A stretch of 64,000 bases of DNA from Paracoccus liaowanqingii. GTDB lineage: Bacteria > Pseudomonadota > Alphaproteobacteria > Rhodobacterales > Rhodobacteraceae. The translations under genes were made by a program, and so were the position numbers. Location: positions 3,040,001 through 3,104,000 of the forward strand of contig NZ_CP038439.1 of the NCBI RefSeq assembly GCF_004683865.2, written 5' to 3'. The notes beneath the pieces are model-generated. The model had not been told where the DNA came from and did not search any database. It worked only from the letters and a program-made list of their open reading frames with translations. This document shows, piece after piece, positions 51,042 to 61,340 of this stretch. Position 1 is the first letter of the stretch, and the number at the start of each line of letters is the position of its first letter.

Positions 51042-52906
51042 GCGAGCTTCCGCTGACCGATCCTTGTCGCGGCAATGAGCAAGGTCAGTGCTGCGGGAGT
51101 TATCCCTTCGATCTTGGCCGCTTCTGCGAGGGTCGCCGGGCGCTTCTCGTCCAGCTTCCGCGAAAGCTCGCCAGACAATCCACCGAGCGAGTGATAGTCG
51201 ATATCCAAGGGCAATATGAGGCTCTCCTGCTGCCGCAGAGCAGCAGCATCGCGATCTTGCCGGTCAGTGTATTGGCTGTACAACGCATCATTCCTCAACT
51301 GTATCAGCGTTTCAGACGGCAACAGTGTCAGTTCAGGGATCTTGTCGCGCAGTTCGGCATTATCAAATTCTTGCAGACCGAGAAGGGAGAACAACGACCT
51401 TGCCTTGCCGTCCTGCCGCACTTGGAGTCCCGTCCGGTTGAGTTCCGAGGGCGTCATGTGTGTTGCTTCCGCCAATGCCCGGGCTTCCAGATACAACGCT
51501 TGCCGTTCGCCATAGGCTTTGCGCCTTTCTTCGCCGACACAGCCGAGCGCAATTCCGACGGGCGTCAGCCGCTGATCGGCATTGTCCGCGCGGAGCGTCA
51601 ACCGGAACTCCGCGCGGGAGGTGAACATCCGATAAGGTTCCGAGACACCATGGGTAACAAGGTCGTCGATCATGACCCCGATATAGCTGTTCGTCCGGCT
51701 GAAAAATGTAGGTGCCTTACCGCCAGCGACCAATGCGGCATTGATGCCGGCGACCAGCCCTTGCGCCGCTGCCTCTTCATAACCCGTCGTGCCGTTGATC
51801 TGCCCGGCCAGAAACAGACCGGGCACAGTTCTGACGTTCAACGCAGCATCAAGGCACCTCGGATCCACATAATCGTATTCGACTGCGTAACCCGGCTGCA
51901 GGATTTGCGCTCGCTCCAGTCCTTTGATGGACTTAACGTATTGTTGCTGAACTTCCGCCGGCAAGGACGTGGAAATACCATTCGGATAGACGGTGTCGTC
52001 CTCAAGCCCCTCGGGCTCAAGGAATATCTGGTGGGAGGTCTTGTCGGAAAACCTGACCACCTTGTCTTCGATGGAAGGACAATATCGCGGACCTTTTCCT
52101 GAGATATGTCCCCCATAAATCGCTGATCTCGAAAGGTTATCGCGAATGATCTGGTGCGTGACGCTGTTTGTGTGCGTGATTCCGCAAGACAACTGGCGGG
52201 CCTCGGGATGGGTGCTCAGATACGAGAACATTGATGGAATGTCGTCACCGGCCTGCATTTCCAATACCGACCAATCGATGGATTTGCCATCCAATCGGGG
52301 GGGAGTACCAGTCTTCAATCTGCCAAACGGCAGCTGATAGCGACGAAGAGCGCCTGCCAGACCCGTTGATGCCTCGCCACCCCATCGCCCCGCGGACCGT
52401 GCAACATCACCGATGTGGATCGTCGCGTTGAGGAAGGTGCCGGTCGTCAGGATGGTGGTCGTGCAAACTATCTCTTGCCCGTCTTCAAGTCTGATCCCTC
52501 GGACTGAGCCGCCATCGTCGACGAGATCGACTACCTTGCAAAAAAGAATTTCGATGCCCCGATAGTTGCGAAGCATGTCCCAGGAGGCTTGCCGATACAA
52601 CTGCCTGTCCATCTGCGCCCTGGGGCCTCGAACGGCTGGTCCCTTCCGCTGGTTCAACAGTCGGAACTGTATCCCTGCCCGATCGGCCAACCGCGACATG
52701 ACGCCATCCAAGGCATCGATTTCCCTGACCAGATGTCCTTTCCCCAGACCTCCAATGGCAGGATTGCAGGACAATGCGCCGATGTCAGATTGCTGCATTG
52801 TCACAAGGACCACCGAGGCACCCATCCGCGCTGCAGCGGCGGCCGCCTCCACTCCTGCATGACCTGCCCCAATAACAGCGACATCGTAATGTTTCACGTG
52901 GAACAT
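51038..52906 (-). CDS. mnmG: tRNA uridine 5-carboxymethylaminomethyl modification enzyme MnmG (GidA)
   Basis: FAD protein that with MnmE modifies U34 of certain tRNAs. 622 residues. FAD fold [22 protein letters not shown] near the N-terminus, then [20 protein letters not shown] and [13 protein letters not shown]. The C-terminal helical domain includes [11 protein letters not shown]. The very first residues MFHVKH are encoded by a parS site. The gene lies 3 bases after mnmE. Confidence 0.98.
   Translation of the reverse strand: MFHVKHYDVAVIGAGHAGVEAAAAAARMGASVVLVTMQQSDIGALSCNPAIGGLGKGHLVREIDALDGVMSRLADRAGIQFRLLNQRKGPAVRGPRAQMDRQLYRQASWDMLRNYRGIEILFCKVVDLVDDGGSVRGIRLEDGQEIVCTTTILTTGTFLNATIHIGDVARSAGRWGGEASTGLAGALRRYQLPFGRLKTGTPPRLDGKSIDWSVLEMQAGDDIPSMFSYLSTHPEARQLSCGITHTNSVTHQIIRDNLSRSAIYGGHISGKGPRYCPSIEDKVVRFSDKTSHQIFLEPEGLEDDTVYPNGISTSLPAEVQQQYVKSIKGLERAQILQPGYAVEYDYVDPRCLDAALNVRTVPGLFLAGQINGTTGYEEAAAQGLVAGINAALVAGGKAPTFFSRTNSYIGVMIDDLVTHGVSEPYRMFTSRAEFRLTLRADNADQRLTPVGIALGCVGEERRKAYGERQALYLEARALAEATHMTPSELNRTGLQVRQDGKARSLFSLLGLQEFDNAELRDKIPELTLLPSETLIQLRNDALYSQYTDRQDRDAAALRQQESLILPLDIDYHSLGGLSGELSRKLDEKRPATLAEAAKIEGITPAALTLLIAATRIGQRKLA
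52890..52905. other. parS centromere site inside mnmG
   Basis: TGTTTCACGTGGAACA on the plus strand, whose complement TGTTCCACGTGAAACA fits the consensus exactly. It covers codons 1-6 of mnmG (MFHVKH). Second parS within 2 kb of the first. Confidence 0.9.
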
Positions 52907-52909
52907 CTC

Positions 52910-54175
52910 CTACTTGCCGATACAGAAGGACGAAAAGATTGCATCCAGATAATCGTCAGCACCGATCTGGCCGACCAAACGGTCGAGGCAGGATGCAGCA
53001 CCGCGCAGTGATTCGGCAACCAGTTCGGCAGGAAGCCTTTCCAACCCGTCCAGGGCGGTGATTGCCCCGACGAGTTCCGCCCGCTGCCGATCATGGCTGA
53101 CGATCCCCGCTCCCGCGATACGACCGGAAACCTCGCGTTGAATGTCTGCCAGCATGTTGTCGATACCAGCGCCGGTCAGGGACGAGACGGACAAGCCGGC
53201 GGACGGAAGACCGTCATCCGCATGGCTTCGAACCGTCAGATCCCCGGGCATCCACAAATCCGTCACAGCCTGCGCATCCCGGGACAGGTGGATCCGAAGA
53301 TCCGCATCCCGGGCACGACCACGGGCACGTTCAACCCCCGCAGACTCGACCGCATCGCATGCCTCGCGCAGACCTGCCGTATCCAGAAAGGTGACGGCCA
53401 GACCCTTCAGGTCGAAGCGCAGTTCGATCACGTCGCGTGTCGTCCCCGCCACCTCCGAAACGATCGCCATCTCCCTCCGTGCCAGACGGTTCAGCAGGCT
53501 CGACTTTCCGGCATTCGGTGGTCCGATGATCGCGACTTCGAACCCCTCCCGGATCCGCTCTGCGGCCTGGAACCCGTCGATCTCCTTCTGAATCCTGACC
53601 CGCAACTCCGCGACCGCTTCGAACACCCGATCGGGGACCTCATCCGGAACATCCTCGTCCGCAAAATCCACGCTGACCTCGACCAGCGCCCCCGCTTCGA
53701 TCAACAGGGCCCGCCACTCTTCCGCCCGTCTGGCCAACTCTCCGGAGACCCCCCGCAGGGCAAGCTTGCGCTGCGCCTCGGTCTCGGCGGCCAGCAGATC
53801 CCCCAGGCCTTCGATCTCGGCCAGATCCATCCGTCCGTTCAGGAACGCACGCCGCGTGAACTCTCCGGCCTCCGCCGGGCGCGCGCCCATCTCGATCAAG
53901 GCACGCGCGACGCGCCGGGCGATCACGGGGGCGCCGTGCAGGTGCAGTTCGGCCACCTCCTCGCCCGTGAAGCTGGACCCCTGCGCGAACCAGAGGGCCA
54001 GTACCTGATCGATCAGGTCACCATCCTGCGCCAGATCGCGGAAATAGGCATGCCTCGGCAGTTCCAGCGGTCCCACCAGACGTTCGGCAGCCTCCCGCGC
54101 GCCATCTCCACTCAGGCGGATGACGGAAACGCCCCCCCGCCCGGGCGGGGTGGCTTCTGCGAAAATCAGGTCCAT
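52910..54175 (-). CDS. mnmE: tRNA modification GTPase MnmE (TrmE)
   Basis: K+-dependent GTPase acting with MnmG. 421 residues. The N-terminal folate-binding start is MDLIFAEATPPGRGGVSVIRLSG. The G domain has G1 IIGPPNAGKSSLLNRLA, the switch region VAGTTRDVIELR and G3 FLDTAGLRE. The C-terminal FCIGK gives the conserved catalytic Cys. Between mnmG and rho in the conserved origin-proximal block. Confidence 0.97.
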   Translation of the reverse strand: MDLIFAEATPPGRGGVSVIRLSGDGAREAAERLVGPLELPRHAYFRDLAQDGDLIDQVLALWFAQGSSFTGEEVAELHLHGAPVIARRVARALIEMGARPAEAGEFTRRAFLNGRMDLAEIEGLGDLLAAETEAQRKLALRGVSGELARRAEEWRALLIEAGALVEVSVDFADEDVPDEVPDRVFEAVAELRVRIQKEIDGFQAAERIREGFEVAIIGPPNAGKSSLLNRLARREMAIVSEVAGTTRDVIELRFDLKGLAVTFLDTAGLREACDAVESAGVERARGRARDADLRIHLSRDAQAVTDLWMPGDLTVRSHADDGLPSAGLSVSSLTGAGIDNMLADIQREVSGRIAGAGIVSHDRQRAELVGAITALDGLERLPAELVAESLRGAASCLDRLVGQIGADDYLDAIFSSFCIGK

Positions 54176-54186
54176 CGCTGCCCCGT

Positions 54187-55458
<1,272 letters not shown>

Positions 55459-55585
55459 TTGGGCAAATACTTTCAGCCGCGCGACGGATCGGACGGGGAA
55501 GACAGGGTGTTCCGGGAATCCCGTACCGGACGGCCGGGGTTGCGGCGCACATAAGCCGCCACCCCCGGCGAGTCAATCTTTTCGA

Positions 55586-56032
55586 TCAGAACTTGACGAT
55601 GACCGCCGTCACGATCGCGATCATCAGCAGGGTCGGCACCTCGTTCATCATCCGGTAGCGGCGGCCCGTCTGCGCCGCGCCGCCCTCCAGCGCGCGGCGT
55701 TCGCGGGCGCACCAGACGTGAAAAACCGTCATGCCGATCACCCCGGCGGCCTTGACCCAAGGCCAGATCATCGACCAGTCCACGATCCCGGGGGTCAGGA
55801 CCAGGCTCAGCCCGCTGATCCAGGTCGCGATCATCGCCGGGCGCATGATCACCCGCAGCAGCTTGTCCTCCATGATCACGAAGCTGGCCGTCGGCTCGGG
55901 GCCGTTGGGCCCCCGTTCCGCGTGATAGACGAACAATCTGGGCAGATAGAACAGCCCGGCCATCCACGAAATGACGGCCATGACGTGGAATGCCTTTGCA
56001 TAGGGATAGATCAGGGCCAGCCAGTCGAACAT
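55586..56032 (-). CDS. hemJ: Protoporphyrinogen oxidase HemJ
   Basis: 148-residue, four-helix membrane protein converting protoporphyrinogen IX to protoporphyrin IX. Motifs include YAKAFHVMAVISWMAGLFYLPRLFVYH (His and Trp typical of HemJ), then LRVIMRPAMIATWISGLSL and FHVWCARERRAL. The ATG at 56032 has AGAGGTGG upstream. First leftward gene next to the putative origin. Haem genes (often hemE) are common at this position in alphaproteobacteria. Confidence 0.9.
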   Translation of the reverse strand: MFDWLALIYPYAKAFHVMAVISWMAGLFYLPRLFVYHAERGPNGPEPTASFVIMEDKLLRVIMRPAMIATWISGLSLVLTPGIVDWSMIWPWVKAAGVIGMTVFHVWCARERRALEGGAAQTGRRYRMMNEVPTLLMIAIVTAVIVKF

Positions 56033-56514
56033 CACGCCACCTCTCTTCCCTCCCACTTAAATAAAAAGAAAAGAGAAAGGAATGTTGTTGTAGTAGGGGC
56101 TGTGGACAGAAGGATCTGGACTCTGCCCACCGTGATTTCCTCAGAATCAGCGCTTGTGGACAATGTCGTGGGCAAAGCGGCACGCAGCTTGATAATCGTT
56201 TGTAAACAAAGCGATCGAATGTGGATAAGGTTGAGGATAATGACCGCGCCTGCAATCTGTCCACAGATCGGCCTGTGGCGCCGTCCCGGTTGTCCACCTG
56301 TGGAGAGGCCCTGCCCGTTCCGGATCCGTTCCAGGGCGAAATCAGCATACGCGAGGGCTTGACGCATCTTGTCTTCAGGCCCCGCACCGATTCCCCCCGC
56401 CTTTCGTCCACAGCCCGTCCGCACCCGTCCGGTGACATCGGCCGCCGACGGGGCGAACAAGGTCTTTCGCCGGGCCCGTCCTGCCCCTAGTCTGCAGGTT
56501 CAATCCGGTCAGCG
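56033..56514. other. oriC: Putative chromosomal replication origin (oriC)
   Basis: 482-base gene-free gap between divergent hemJ and aroE. DnaA-box-like 9-mers: TGTGGACAG (56101), TGTGGACAA (56155), TGTGGATAA, the perfect complement of TTATCCACA (56220), CTGTCCACA (56257), TTGTCCACC (56290) and TCGTCCACA (56404). An A-rich run (about 56056-56095), unlike the rest of this GC-rich window, could be the unwinding element. Gene order on both sides (parB-parA-rsmG-mnmG-mnmE-rho-hem / aroE-coaE-dnaQ) is that known around alphaproteobacterial origins, and transcription leads away on both sides. Confidence 0.82.
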
Positions 56515-57381
56515 ATGAACGAACCCATGCAAGACGCCGTGCCCGCCAGCCAGATCAGCCATGCGCCCCTCGTGGGGGTCATCGGCATGCCGATCGCGCA
56601 TTCGCGCTCGCCCCGCCTGCATGCGCATTGGCTGGCCCGCTATGGCCTGCCCGGGCATTACATGCCGCTTCCCGTGATGCCCGAGCATCTGGCCGAGGTT
56701 CTGCGCATCCTGCCCCGTGCGGGCTTCGTCGGCGCGAATGTCACCATCCCCCACAAGGAGGCCGTGCTGACCCTGGCCGATACGGTCACCGACCGGGCCG
56801 CGCTGATCGGGGCCGCGAATACGCTGATCTTCCGCCCCGACGGCAAGATCCATGCCGACAACACCGACGGCTACGGCTTCATCGCCAACCTGCGCCAGCA
56901 CGCGCCGGACTGGCAGCCCGACCGGGGTCCGGCGGCGCTGATCGGGGCCGGGGGGGCGGCGCGGGCCGTGGTGGCCTCGCTTCTGGACAGCGGTGTCAGG
57001 GAGCTGCGCATCGCCAACCGCACGCGGCTGCGGGCCGAACAGATCAAGGCCGAGTTCGGCGCCCGGCTGGTCGTCTATGACTGGGCGCAGGTCGGCCACA
57101 TGCTGGAGGGCGCGACCACGGTCGTCAATGCGACCTCCCTGGGGATGGAGGGCAAGCAGCCCCTGCGCGTGCCGCTGGACGCGCTGCTGCCCGGCGCCTT
57201 GGTGACGGATCTGGTCTACACGCCCCTGATGACCCCCTTCCTGGTCGAGGCGCAGGCACGGGGCTGCCACGTGGTCGACGGCCTCGGCATGCTGCTGCAC
57301 CAGGCCGCCCCGGGCTTCGAACGCTGGTTCGGCCAGCGCCCCGAGGTCGATGACGAGGCGCGGCGGATCGCCTTGGGATGA
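56515..57381 (+). CDS. aroE: Shikimate dehydrogenase
   Basis: NADPH-dependent reduction of 3-dehydroshikimate to shikimate. 288 residues. The substrate domain has GVIGMPIAHSRSPRLHAHW and GANVTIPHKEAVL, the NADP fold ALIGAGGAARAVVASLLDSG, and TSLGMEG. The start at 56515 could instead be the ATG at 56527. First rightward gene from the origin. maf, often in front of aroE, is not here. Confidence 0.96.
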   Translation: MNEPMQDAVPASQISHAPLVGVIGMPIAHSRSPRLHAHWLARYGLPGHYMPLPVMPEHLAEVLRILPRAGFVGANVTIPHKEAVLTLADTVTDRAALIGAANTLIFRPDGKIHADNTDGYGFIANLRQHAPDWQPDRGPAALIGAGGAARAVVASLLDSGVRELRIANRTRLRAEQIKAEFGARLVVYDWAQVGHMLEGATTVVNATSLGMEGKQPLRVPLDALLPGALVTDLVYTPLMTPFLVEAQARGCHVVDGLGMLLHQAAPGFERWFGQRPEVDDEARRIALG

Positions 57382-57965
57382 CCTACCGGCTTGGGCTGAC
57401 CGGCAGCATCGGCATGGGCAAATCCACGACCGCGGCCATGTTCCGCGACTTGGGCCATCCGGTCTGGGACGCCGACGCGGTCGTCCATGACCTCTACGCC
57501 CCCGGCGGCGCGGCGGTGGGGCCGGTCGGGGCGGCCTTTCCGGAGGCGCTGCGCGACGGCGGGATCGACCGCGCGGCGCTCAAGCAGGCGCTGGCCGCCG
57601 ATCCGGGCGCCCTGGCGCGGCTCGAGGCTCTGGTCCATCCGCTGGTGGCCCGCGACCGGCAGGCCTTCGTCGCGCGCCATGCCGACCGCCCGCTGGTCGT
57701 GCTGGACATCCCGCTGCTGTTCGAAAGCGCCGCGCCCCCCGATCTGGACGGCGTCGCGGTGGTCTCCACCGATGCCGACACGCAGGCCGCCCGCGTGCTG
57801 TCCCGTCCCGGCATGACGCCCGAGACGCTGCGGATGATCCTTGCGCGCCAGATGCCCGATGTGGAAAAACGCCGTCGGGCCGACTGGATCATTCCGACCG
57901 ACACGCCCGAGGCGGCCCGTGCCGCCGTCGCCCGCATCGTGAAGGAGGTCACCGCCCATGCGTGA
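57378..57965 (+). CDS. coaE: Dephospho-CoA kinase
   Basis: Last step of coenzyme A synthesis. 195 residues with P-loop [40 protein letters not shown] and [19 protein letters not shown]. The start overlaps the aroE stop (ATGA) and the end overlaps dnaQ by 8 bases. Confidence 0.96.
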   Translation: MTYRLGLTGSIGMGKSTTAAMFRDLGHPVWDADAVVHDLYAPGGAAVGPVGAAFPEALRDGGIDRAALKQALAADPGALARLEALVHPLVARDRQAFVARHADRPLVVLDIPLLFESAAPPDLDGVAVVSTDADTQAARVLSRPGMTPETLRMILARQMPDVEKRRRADWIIPTDTPEAARAAVARIVKEVTAHA

Positions 57966-58662
57966 GATCGTGCTGGACACCGAAACCACCGGCTTCGACG
58001 CCGAGGGCGCCGACCGCATCGTCGAGATCGGCGCGCTGGAGCTGCTGAACCACCTGCCCACCGGCCGCACCTTCCACGTCTACATCAACCCCGAACGCGC
58101 GATGCCGAAAGAGGCGTTCGACGTCCACGGGCTGGGCGACGACTTCCTGCACGACAAGCCGAAATTCGCGGCCGTCGCGCGGGATTTCATCGACTTCATC
58201 GGGTCCGAGGCCAAGCTGGTCATCCACAATGCCAGCTTCGACATGAAATTCCTCAATGCCGAACTGAAGCGCGCAGGCCATCCGGTCCTGCCCTGGTCGC
58301 GGGCGCTGGACACGGTCGGCATGGCGCGGACCAAGTTCCCCGGCTCTCCGGCCTCGCTGGACGCGCTCTGCCGCCGCTTCGGAATCGACAATTCGGGACG
58401 CGAGCTGCACGGCGCGCTTCTGGACAGCGAGTTGCTGGCCGAGGTCTATCTGGAGCTGATCGGTGGCCGCCAGCCCGACTTGGTGCTGGACACGCCCGCC
58501 GAAGACGACGCCCCGCGCGATCCCGATGGCCGCATCCAGCCCCGCGCGCCGCGCCCGCGGCCCCTGCCGCCGCGCCTGACCCCGGCCGAGGCCCAGGCCC
58601 ATGCCGAGTTCGTCGCCGCCTTGGGCGATCAGTCCATCTGGGCGCGTTTTGCCGCACCCTGA
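57958..58662 (+). CDS. dnaQ: DNA polymerase III epsilon subunit (proofreading exonuclease)
   Basis: 3'-5' exonuclease of the replicase. 234 residues. Exo[25 protein letters not shown], Exo[20 protein letters not shown] and Exo[20 protein letters not shown] carry the acidic catalytic residues. The Pro/Ala-rich C-terminus should bind the alpha subunit. Follows coaE; secB, often next in relatives, is absent. Confidence 0.96.
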   Translation: MREIVLDTETTGFDAEGADRIVEIGALELLNHLPTGRTFHVYINPERAMPKEAFDVHGLGDDFLHDKPKFAAVARDFIDFIGSEAKLVIHNASFDMKFLNAELKRAGHPVLPWSRALDTVGMARTKFPGSPASLDALCRRFGIDNSGRELHGALLDSELLAEVYLELIGGRQPDLVLDTPAEDDAPRDPDGRIQPRAPRPRPLPPRLTPAEAQAHAEFVAALGDQSIWARFAAP

Positions 58663-58710
58663 GGCTGTTCTTGCACGCAAGCGCCCCCGGCCCCATGCTG
58701 GCCGAAAGCG

Positions 58711-59613
58711 ATGCGGGGAATGATGCTGGACTGGTTGCGCGACATAGGCTCGTTCTGGGGTGCCATCTTCGAACGGATGGACAAGACCCACATGACCCTG
58801 ATCGCGGCGGGCGTGGCCTTCTACGCGATGTTCGCGGTCTTTCCGGGACTGGCCGCGATCATCGCCCTGTGGAGCCTGTGGTTCGATCCCCTCGTGGTGC
58901 TGACCTATCTGGACGTGGCGCATGAATTCCTGCCCGGCGGCGCGGCCGAGATCGTCGACGACCAGGTGGCCACGCTGACGGATAACGGCCAGACCTCGGT
59001 CGGCTGGACTTCGTTCGTGTCCTTCCTGATCGCGACCATCGCGGCACGCGCCGGGGTGGATGCGCTGATCCGGGGGCTGAACGCGGCCTATGGGGTGCGG
59101 GCGCATTCCACCATCTTCGGCTTCCTGCTGGCCTATCTGCTGACGCTGGTGATCGTGGGCATTTCGCTGGCGGGGCTGGCGACCATCGTGGTCGTGCCGG
59201 TGCTGCTGAACTTCGTGGTCTTCGCGCCTTACCGGACCAGCCTGCTGACGGTCCTGCCTTGGGCCGGGATGTTCCTGCTGGTGATCCTGACCATCGGCGT
59301 CCTCTATCGCTATGGCCCCAACGTGAAGACGCCGCGCACCCGGATCTTCACCTGGGGGGCGCTCTTCGCCGCCGTGCTGTGGTCGGCGGGATCGATGGCC
59401 TTCTCGGCCTATCTGGGCAGCTTCAACAGTTACAACCGGATCTACGGCTCGATCGGGACGGTCGTGGCGCTGCTGATGTGGTTCTATCTGGCAGGGTTCT
59501 CGGTGCTTCTGGGCGCGCTGATCAATGTCGAGCTGGCCCGTCGCCGCCGCCTGAGGGCCGCGCGCGAGGCGCGGCGCGGCTTCGACGAATTGCTGGCCGA
59601 GAAGTCGAAATGA
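58711..59613 (+). CDS. YihY/BrkB family inner-membrane protein
   Basis: 300 residues with about six membrane helices. The family pattern is present: MTLIAAGVAFYAMFAVFPGLAAII, LNAAYGVRAHS, VLYRYGPNVKTPRTRIFTWGALFA and YGSIGTVVALLMWFYLAGFSVLLGALINVEL. Often called ribonuclease BN historically, which is wrong; the function is unclear. The start could also be one of the in-frame ATGs at 58720 or 58723. Confidence 0.88.
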   Translation: MRGMMLDWLRDIGSFWGAIFERMDKTHMTLIAAGVAFYAMFAVFPGLAAIIALWSLWFDPLVVLTYLDVAHEFLPGGAAEIVDDQVATLTDNGQTSVGWTSFVSFLIATIAARAGVDALIRGLNAAYGVRAHSTIFGFLLAYLLTLVIVGISLAGLATIVVVPVLLNFVVFAPYRTSLLTVLPWAGMFLLVILTIGVLYRYGPNVKTPRTRIFTWGALFAAVLWSAGSMAFSAYLGSFNSYNRIYGSIGTVVALLMWFYLAGFSVLLGALINVELARRRRLRAAREARRGFDELLAEKSK

Positions 59614-59615
59614 CA

Positions 59616-59637
59616 AGGGCGCCCCGAGGGGCGCCCT
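59616..59637. terminator. Bidirectional terminator between yihY and phyR
   Basis: AGGGCGCCCC and GGGGCGCCCT form a near-perfect palindrome in the 49-base gap between two convergent genes. It can serve either strand. Confidence 0.65.
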
Positions 59638-59662
59638 GTCCGGTCGGCGGGTTGGGGTGCCC

Positions 59663-60466
59663 TCAGGCCTCCAGCCCCTCGGTCGAGGCGAAGAACATCG
59701 CCTGGCTGACGGCCGAGCGGACCTGCTCCTCGCTGTAGGGCTTCGAGATCAGGAAGGCCGGCTCGGGCCGGTCGCCGGTCAGCAGGCGCTCGGGGAAGGC
59801 GGTGATGAAGATCACCGGGATGTCGCCCATGCTGCCCAGCAGCTCGTTGACGGCATCCACGCCCGACGATCCGTCGGCCAGCTGGATGTCGGCCAGGATC
59901 AGGTCGGGGCGGTGCTTGCCCGCCAGCTCGATCGCGGCGGTATGGGTGCGCGCGACGCCCGTGACCTCGTGGCCCATGGCCTGCACGATGCCCTTGAGGT
60001 CCATTGCGATGATCATCTCGTCCTCGATGACCATGACGCGACCGCGCAGCGAACTGCCCATCTCGCTCAGCGCGATCTGGACCAGCTCCTCGGCCTCGGC
60101 GGGCTCGACCTGCATGACGCGGGCGATCTGGTCGCTGCGCAGCTCCTCGATCGTGCGCAGCAGCAGGGCTTCGCGCGAATTGGGGGTCAGGCCGCGCAGG
60201 TGATCCTGGGCGCGGCGTTCCCGCGCGCTCATGTCCGCCTCTTCGACCGGCTGGCCGGAACTCTGCCAGATCGCGTGGAAGGTCTTGAACAGCGCGATGC
60301 GCAGGTCATCCTCGCCGTCCAGCACGCTGCGGTCGGTCAGGATCGCCTCCAGCGTGGCGGCCGCATAATTGTCACCGGCGCTTTGGCTGCCGGTCAGGGC
60401 GCGCGCGTAGCGGCGGAGGAACGGAAGCTCGCGCCCGATGGATTGGGCCAGATCGGCAGCAGTCAT
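59663..60466 (-). CDS. phyR: General stress response regulator PhyR
   Basis: Anti-anti-sigma response regulator: phosphorylation exposes its sigma-like domain, which captures NepR and frees EcfG. 267 residues. The N-terminal sigma-factor-like part (about 1-135: LPFLRRYARALTGSQSAGDN; LTPNSREALLLRTIEELRSDQIA) joins a receiver domain with VMVIEDEMIIAMDLKG and the phosphoacceptor Asp-193 (LILADIQLADGSSG). The ATG at 60466 has GAGG upstream; the GTG just before it is less likely. Divergent from nepR. Confidence 0.95.
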   Translation of the reverse strand: MTAADLAQSIGRELPFLRRYARALTGSQSAGDNYAAATLEAILTDRSVLDGEDDLRIALFKTFHAIWQSSGQPVEEADMSARERRAQDHLRGLTPNSREALLLRTIEELRSDQIARVMQVEPAEAEELVQIALSEMGSSLRGRVMVIEDEMIIAMDLKGIVQAMGHEVTGVARTHTAAIELAGKHRPDLILADIQLADGSSGVDAVNELLGSMGDIPVIFITAFPERLLTGDRPEPAFLISKPYSEEQVRSAVSQAMFFASTEGLEA

Positions 60467-60496
60467 CACACAGTCCTCTTATTTCGCGTCTTGCAA

Positions 60497-60522
60497 GGAA
60501 CCATCGGAACCCCCTATCGGTT
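60497..60522 (+). promoter_or_regulatory. Candidate EcfG-type promoter of nepR-ecfG
   Basis: Two GGAAC elements (60497, 60506) lie upstream of nepR. The first is followed after 16 bases by CGGTT, resembling the EcfG pattern GGAAC-N16/17-CGTT. This would give autoregulation, as known in related bacteria. Confidence 0.5.
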
Positions 60523-60561
60523 GCATAGCGTGCGCACAAGTTTGTCGGGACTAACAATAAT

Positions 60562-60708
60562 ATGACAGCCAAACGAGACGACCGTCGGAGAGCGGCAGTG
60601 GAAAAACAGATCGACGAGAATCTCAAGCGGGTCTACGAGCAGGATGCCACTGACCAGATCCCCGACCGGTTTCTTGATCTGCTGAAAAAGCTGAAAGATC
60701 AGGAATGA
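60562..60708 (+). CDS. nepR: Anti-sigma factor NepR
   Basis: 48-residue protein starting MTAKRDDRRRAAVEKQIDEN and containing the NepR core IDENLKRVYEQ...IPDRFLDLLKKLK, which holds EcfG inactive until PhyR takes it away. Shorter than most NepR proteins (around 60 residues), with little outside the two helices. Lies between phyR and ecfG, the standard place. The gap to ecfG is 55 bases. Confidence 0.92.
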   Translation: MTAKRDDRRRAAVEKQIDENLKRVYEQDATDQIPDRFLDLLKKLKDQE

Positions 60709-60763
60709 CGGTGTCCCGGACAGCGTCCCTTTTTCCGATTCAGCCTGCCGGTAAGACAATCTC

Positions 60764-61330
60764 ATGACCCAACCCTCGACGGCCCATCCGCGCGACCAGC
60801 TGGTCGATCACCTGCCGGCGCTGCGGGCATTCGCCCTGTCCCTGACCCGCGAGGGCGCAGCGGCGGACGATCTTGTCCAGGACACCATCGTCAAGGCCTG
60901 GACGAACATGGACAAGTTCCAGGCCGGCACGAACCTGCGCGCCTGGCTGTTCACCATCCTGCGCAACACCTTCTATTCGTCGCGCCGCAAGACCAAGCGC
61001 GAGGTCAGCGACAGCGACGGCATCCACGCCGCCCGGCAGGCGACCCGCCCCGACCATGACGGCCGTCTGGCGTTGCGCGATTTCCGCACCGCCTTCCAGA
61101 AGCTTCCCGACGAGCAGCGCGAGGCGCTGATCCTGGTCGGCGCCTCGGGCTTTTCCTACGAGGAAGCTGCCGACATGACCGGCGTCGCCGTCGGCACCGT
61201 CAAGTCGCGCGCCAATCGCGGGCGGCGCAAGCTGGCCGAACTGTTGCATCTGGAACAGGGCGAGGAACTTAACATGACCGACCAGGCCACCCTTGCCGTG
61301 ATGGCCCAGAACAACTCGCACTCGCGCTGA
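60764..61330 (+). CDS. ecfG: RNA polymerase sigma factor EcfG
   Basis: ECF sigma factor of the alphaproteobacterial general stress response. 188 residues. Sigma-2 region LRAFALSLTREGAAADDLVQDTIVKAW with NLRAWLFTILRNTFYSSRRK; sigma-4 region LPDEQREALILVGASGFSYEEAADMTGVAVGTVKSRANRGRRKL (in pieces). Its tail ends TDQATLAVMAQNNSHSR. Downstream of nepR. Confidence 0.95.
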   Translation: MTQPSTAHPRDQLVDHLPALRAFALSLTREGAAADDLVQDTIVKAWTNMDKFQAGTNLRAWLFTILRNTFYSSRRKTKREVSDSDGIHAARQATRPDHDGRLALRDFRTAFQKLPDEQREALILVGASGFSYEEAADMTGVAVGTVKSRANRGRRKLAELLHLEQGEELNMTDQATLAVMAQNNSHSR

Positions 61331-61340
61331 GGCGGGGGCG

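Noticed and set aside
51017..52102. Plus-strand frame starting MFHVKH opposite mnmG
   Set aside because: The familiar start comes only from the palindromic parS site; the rest is antisense to mnmG.
56033..56514. Small open frames in the hemJ-aroE gap
   Set aside because: No ribosome site or recognisable protein; DnaA boxes and the A-rich stretch explain the gap better.
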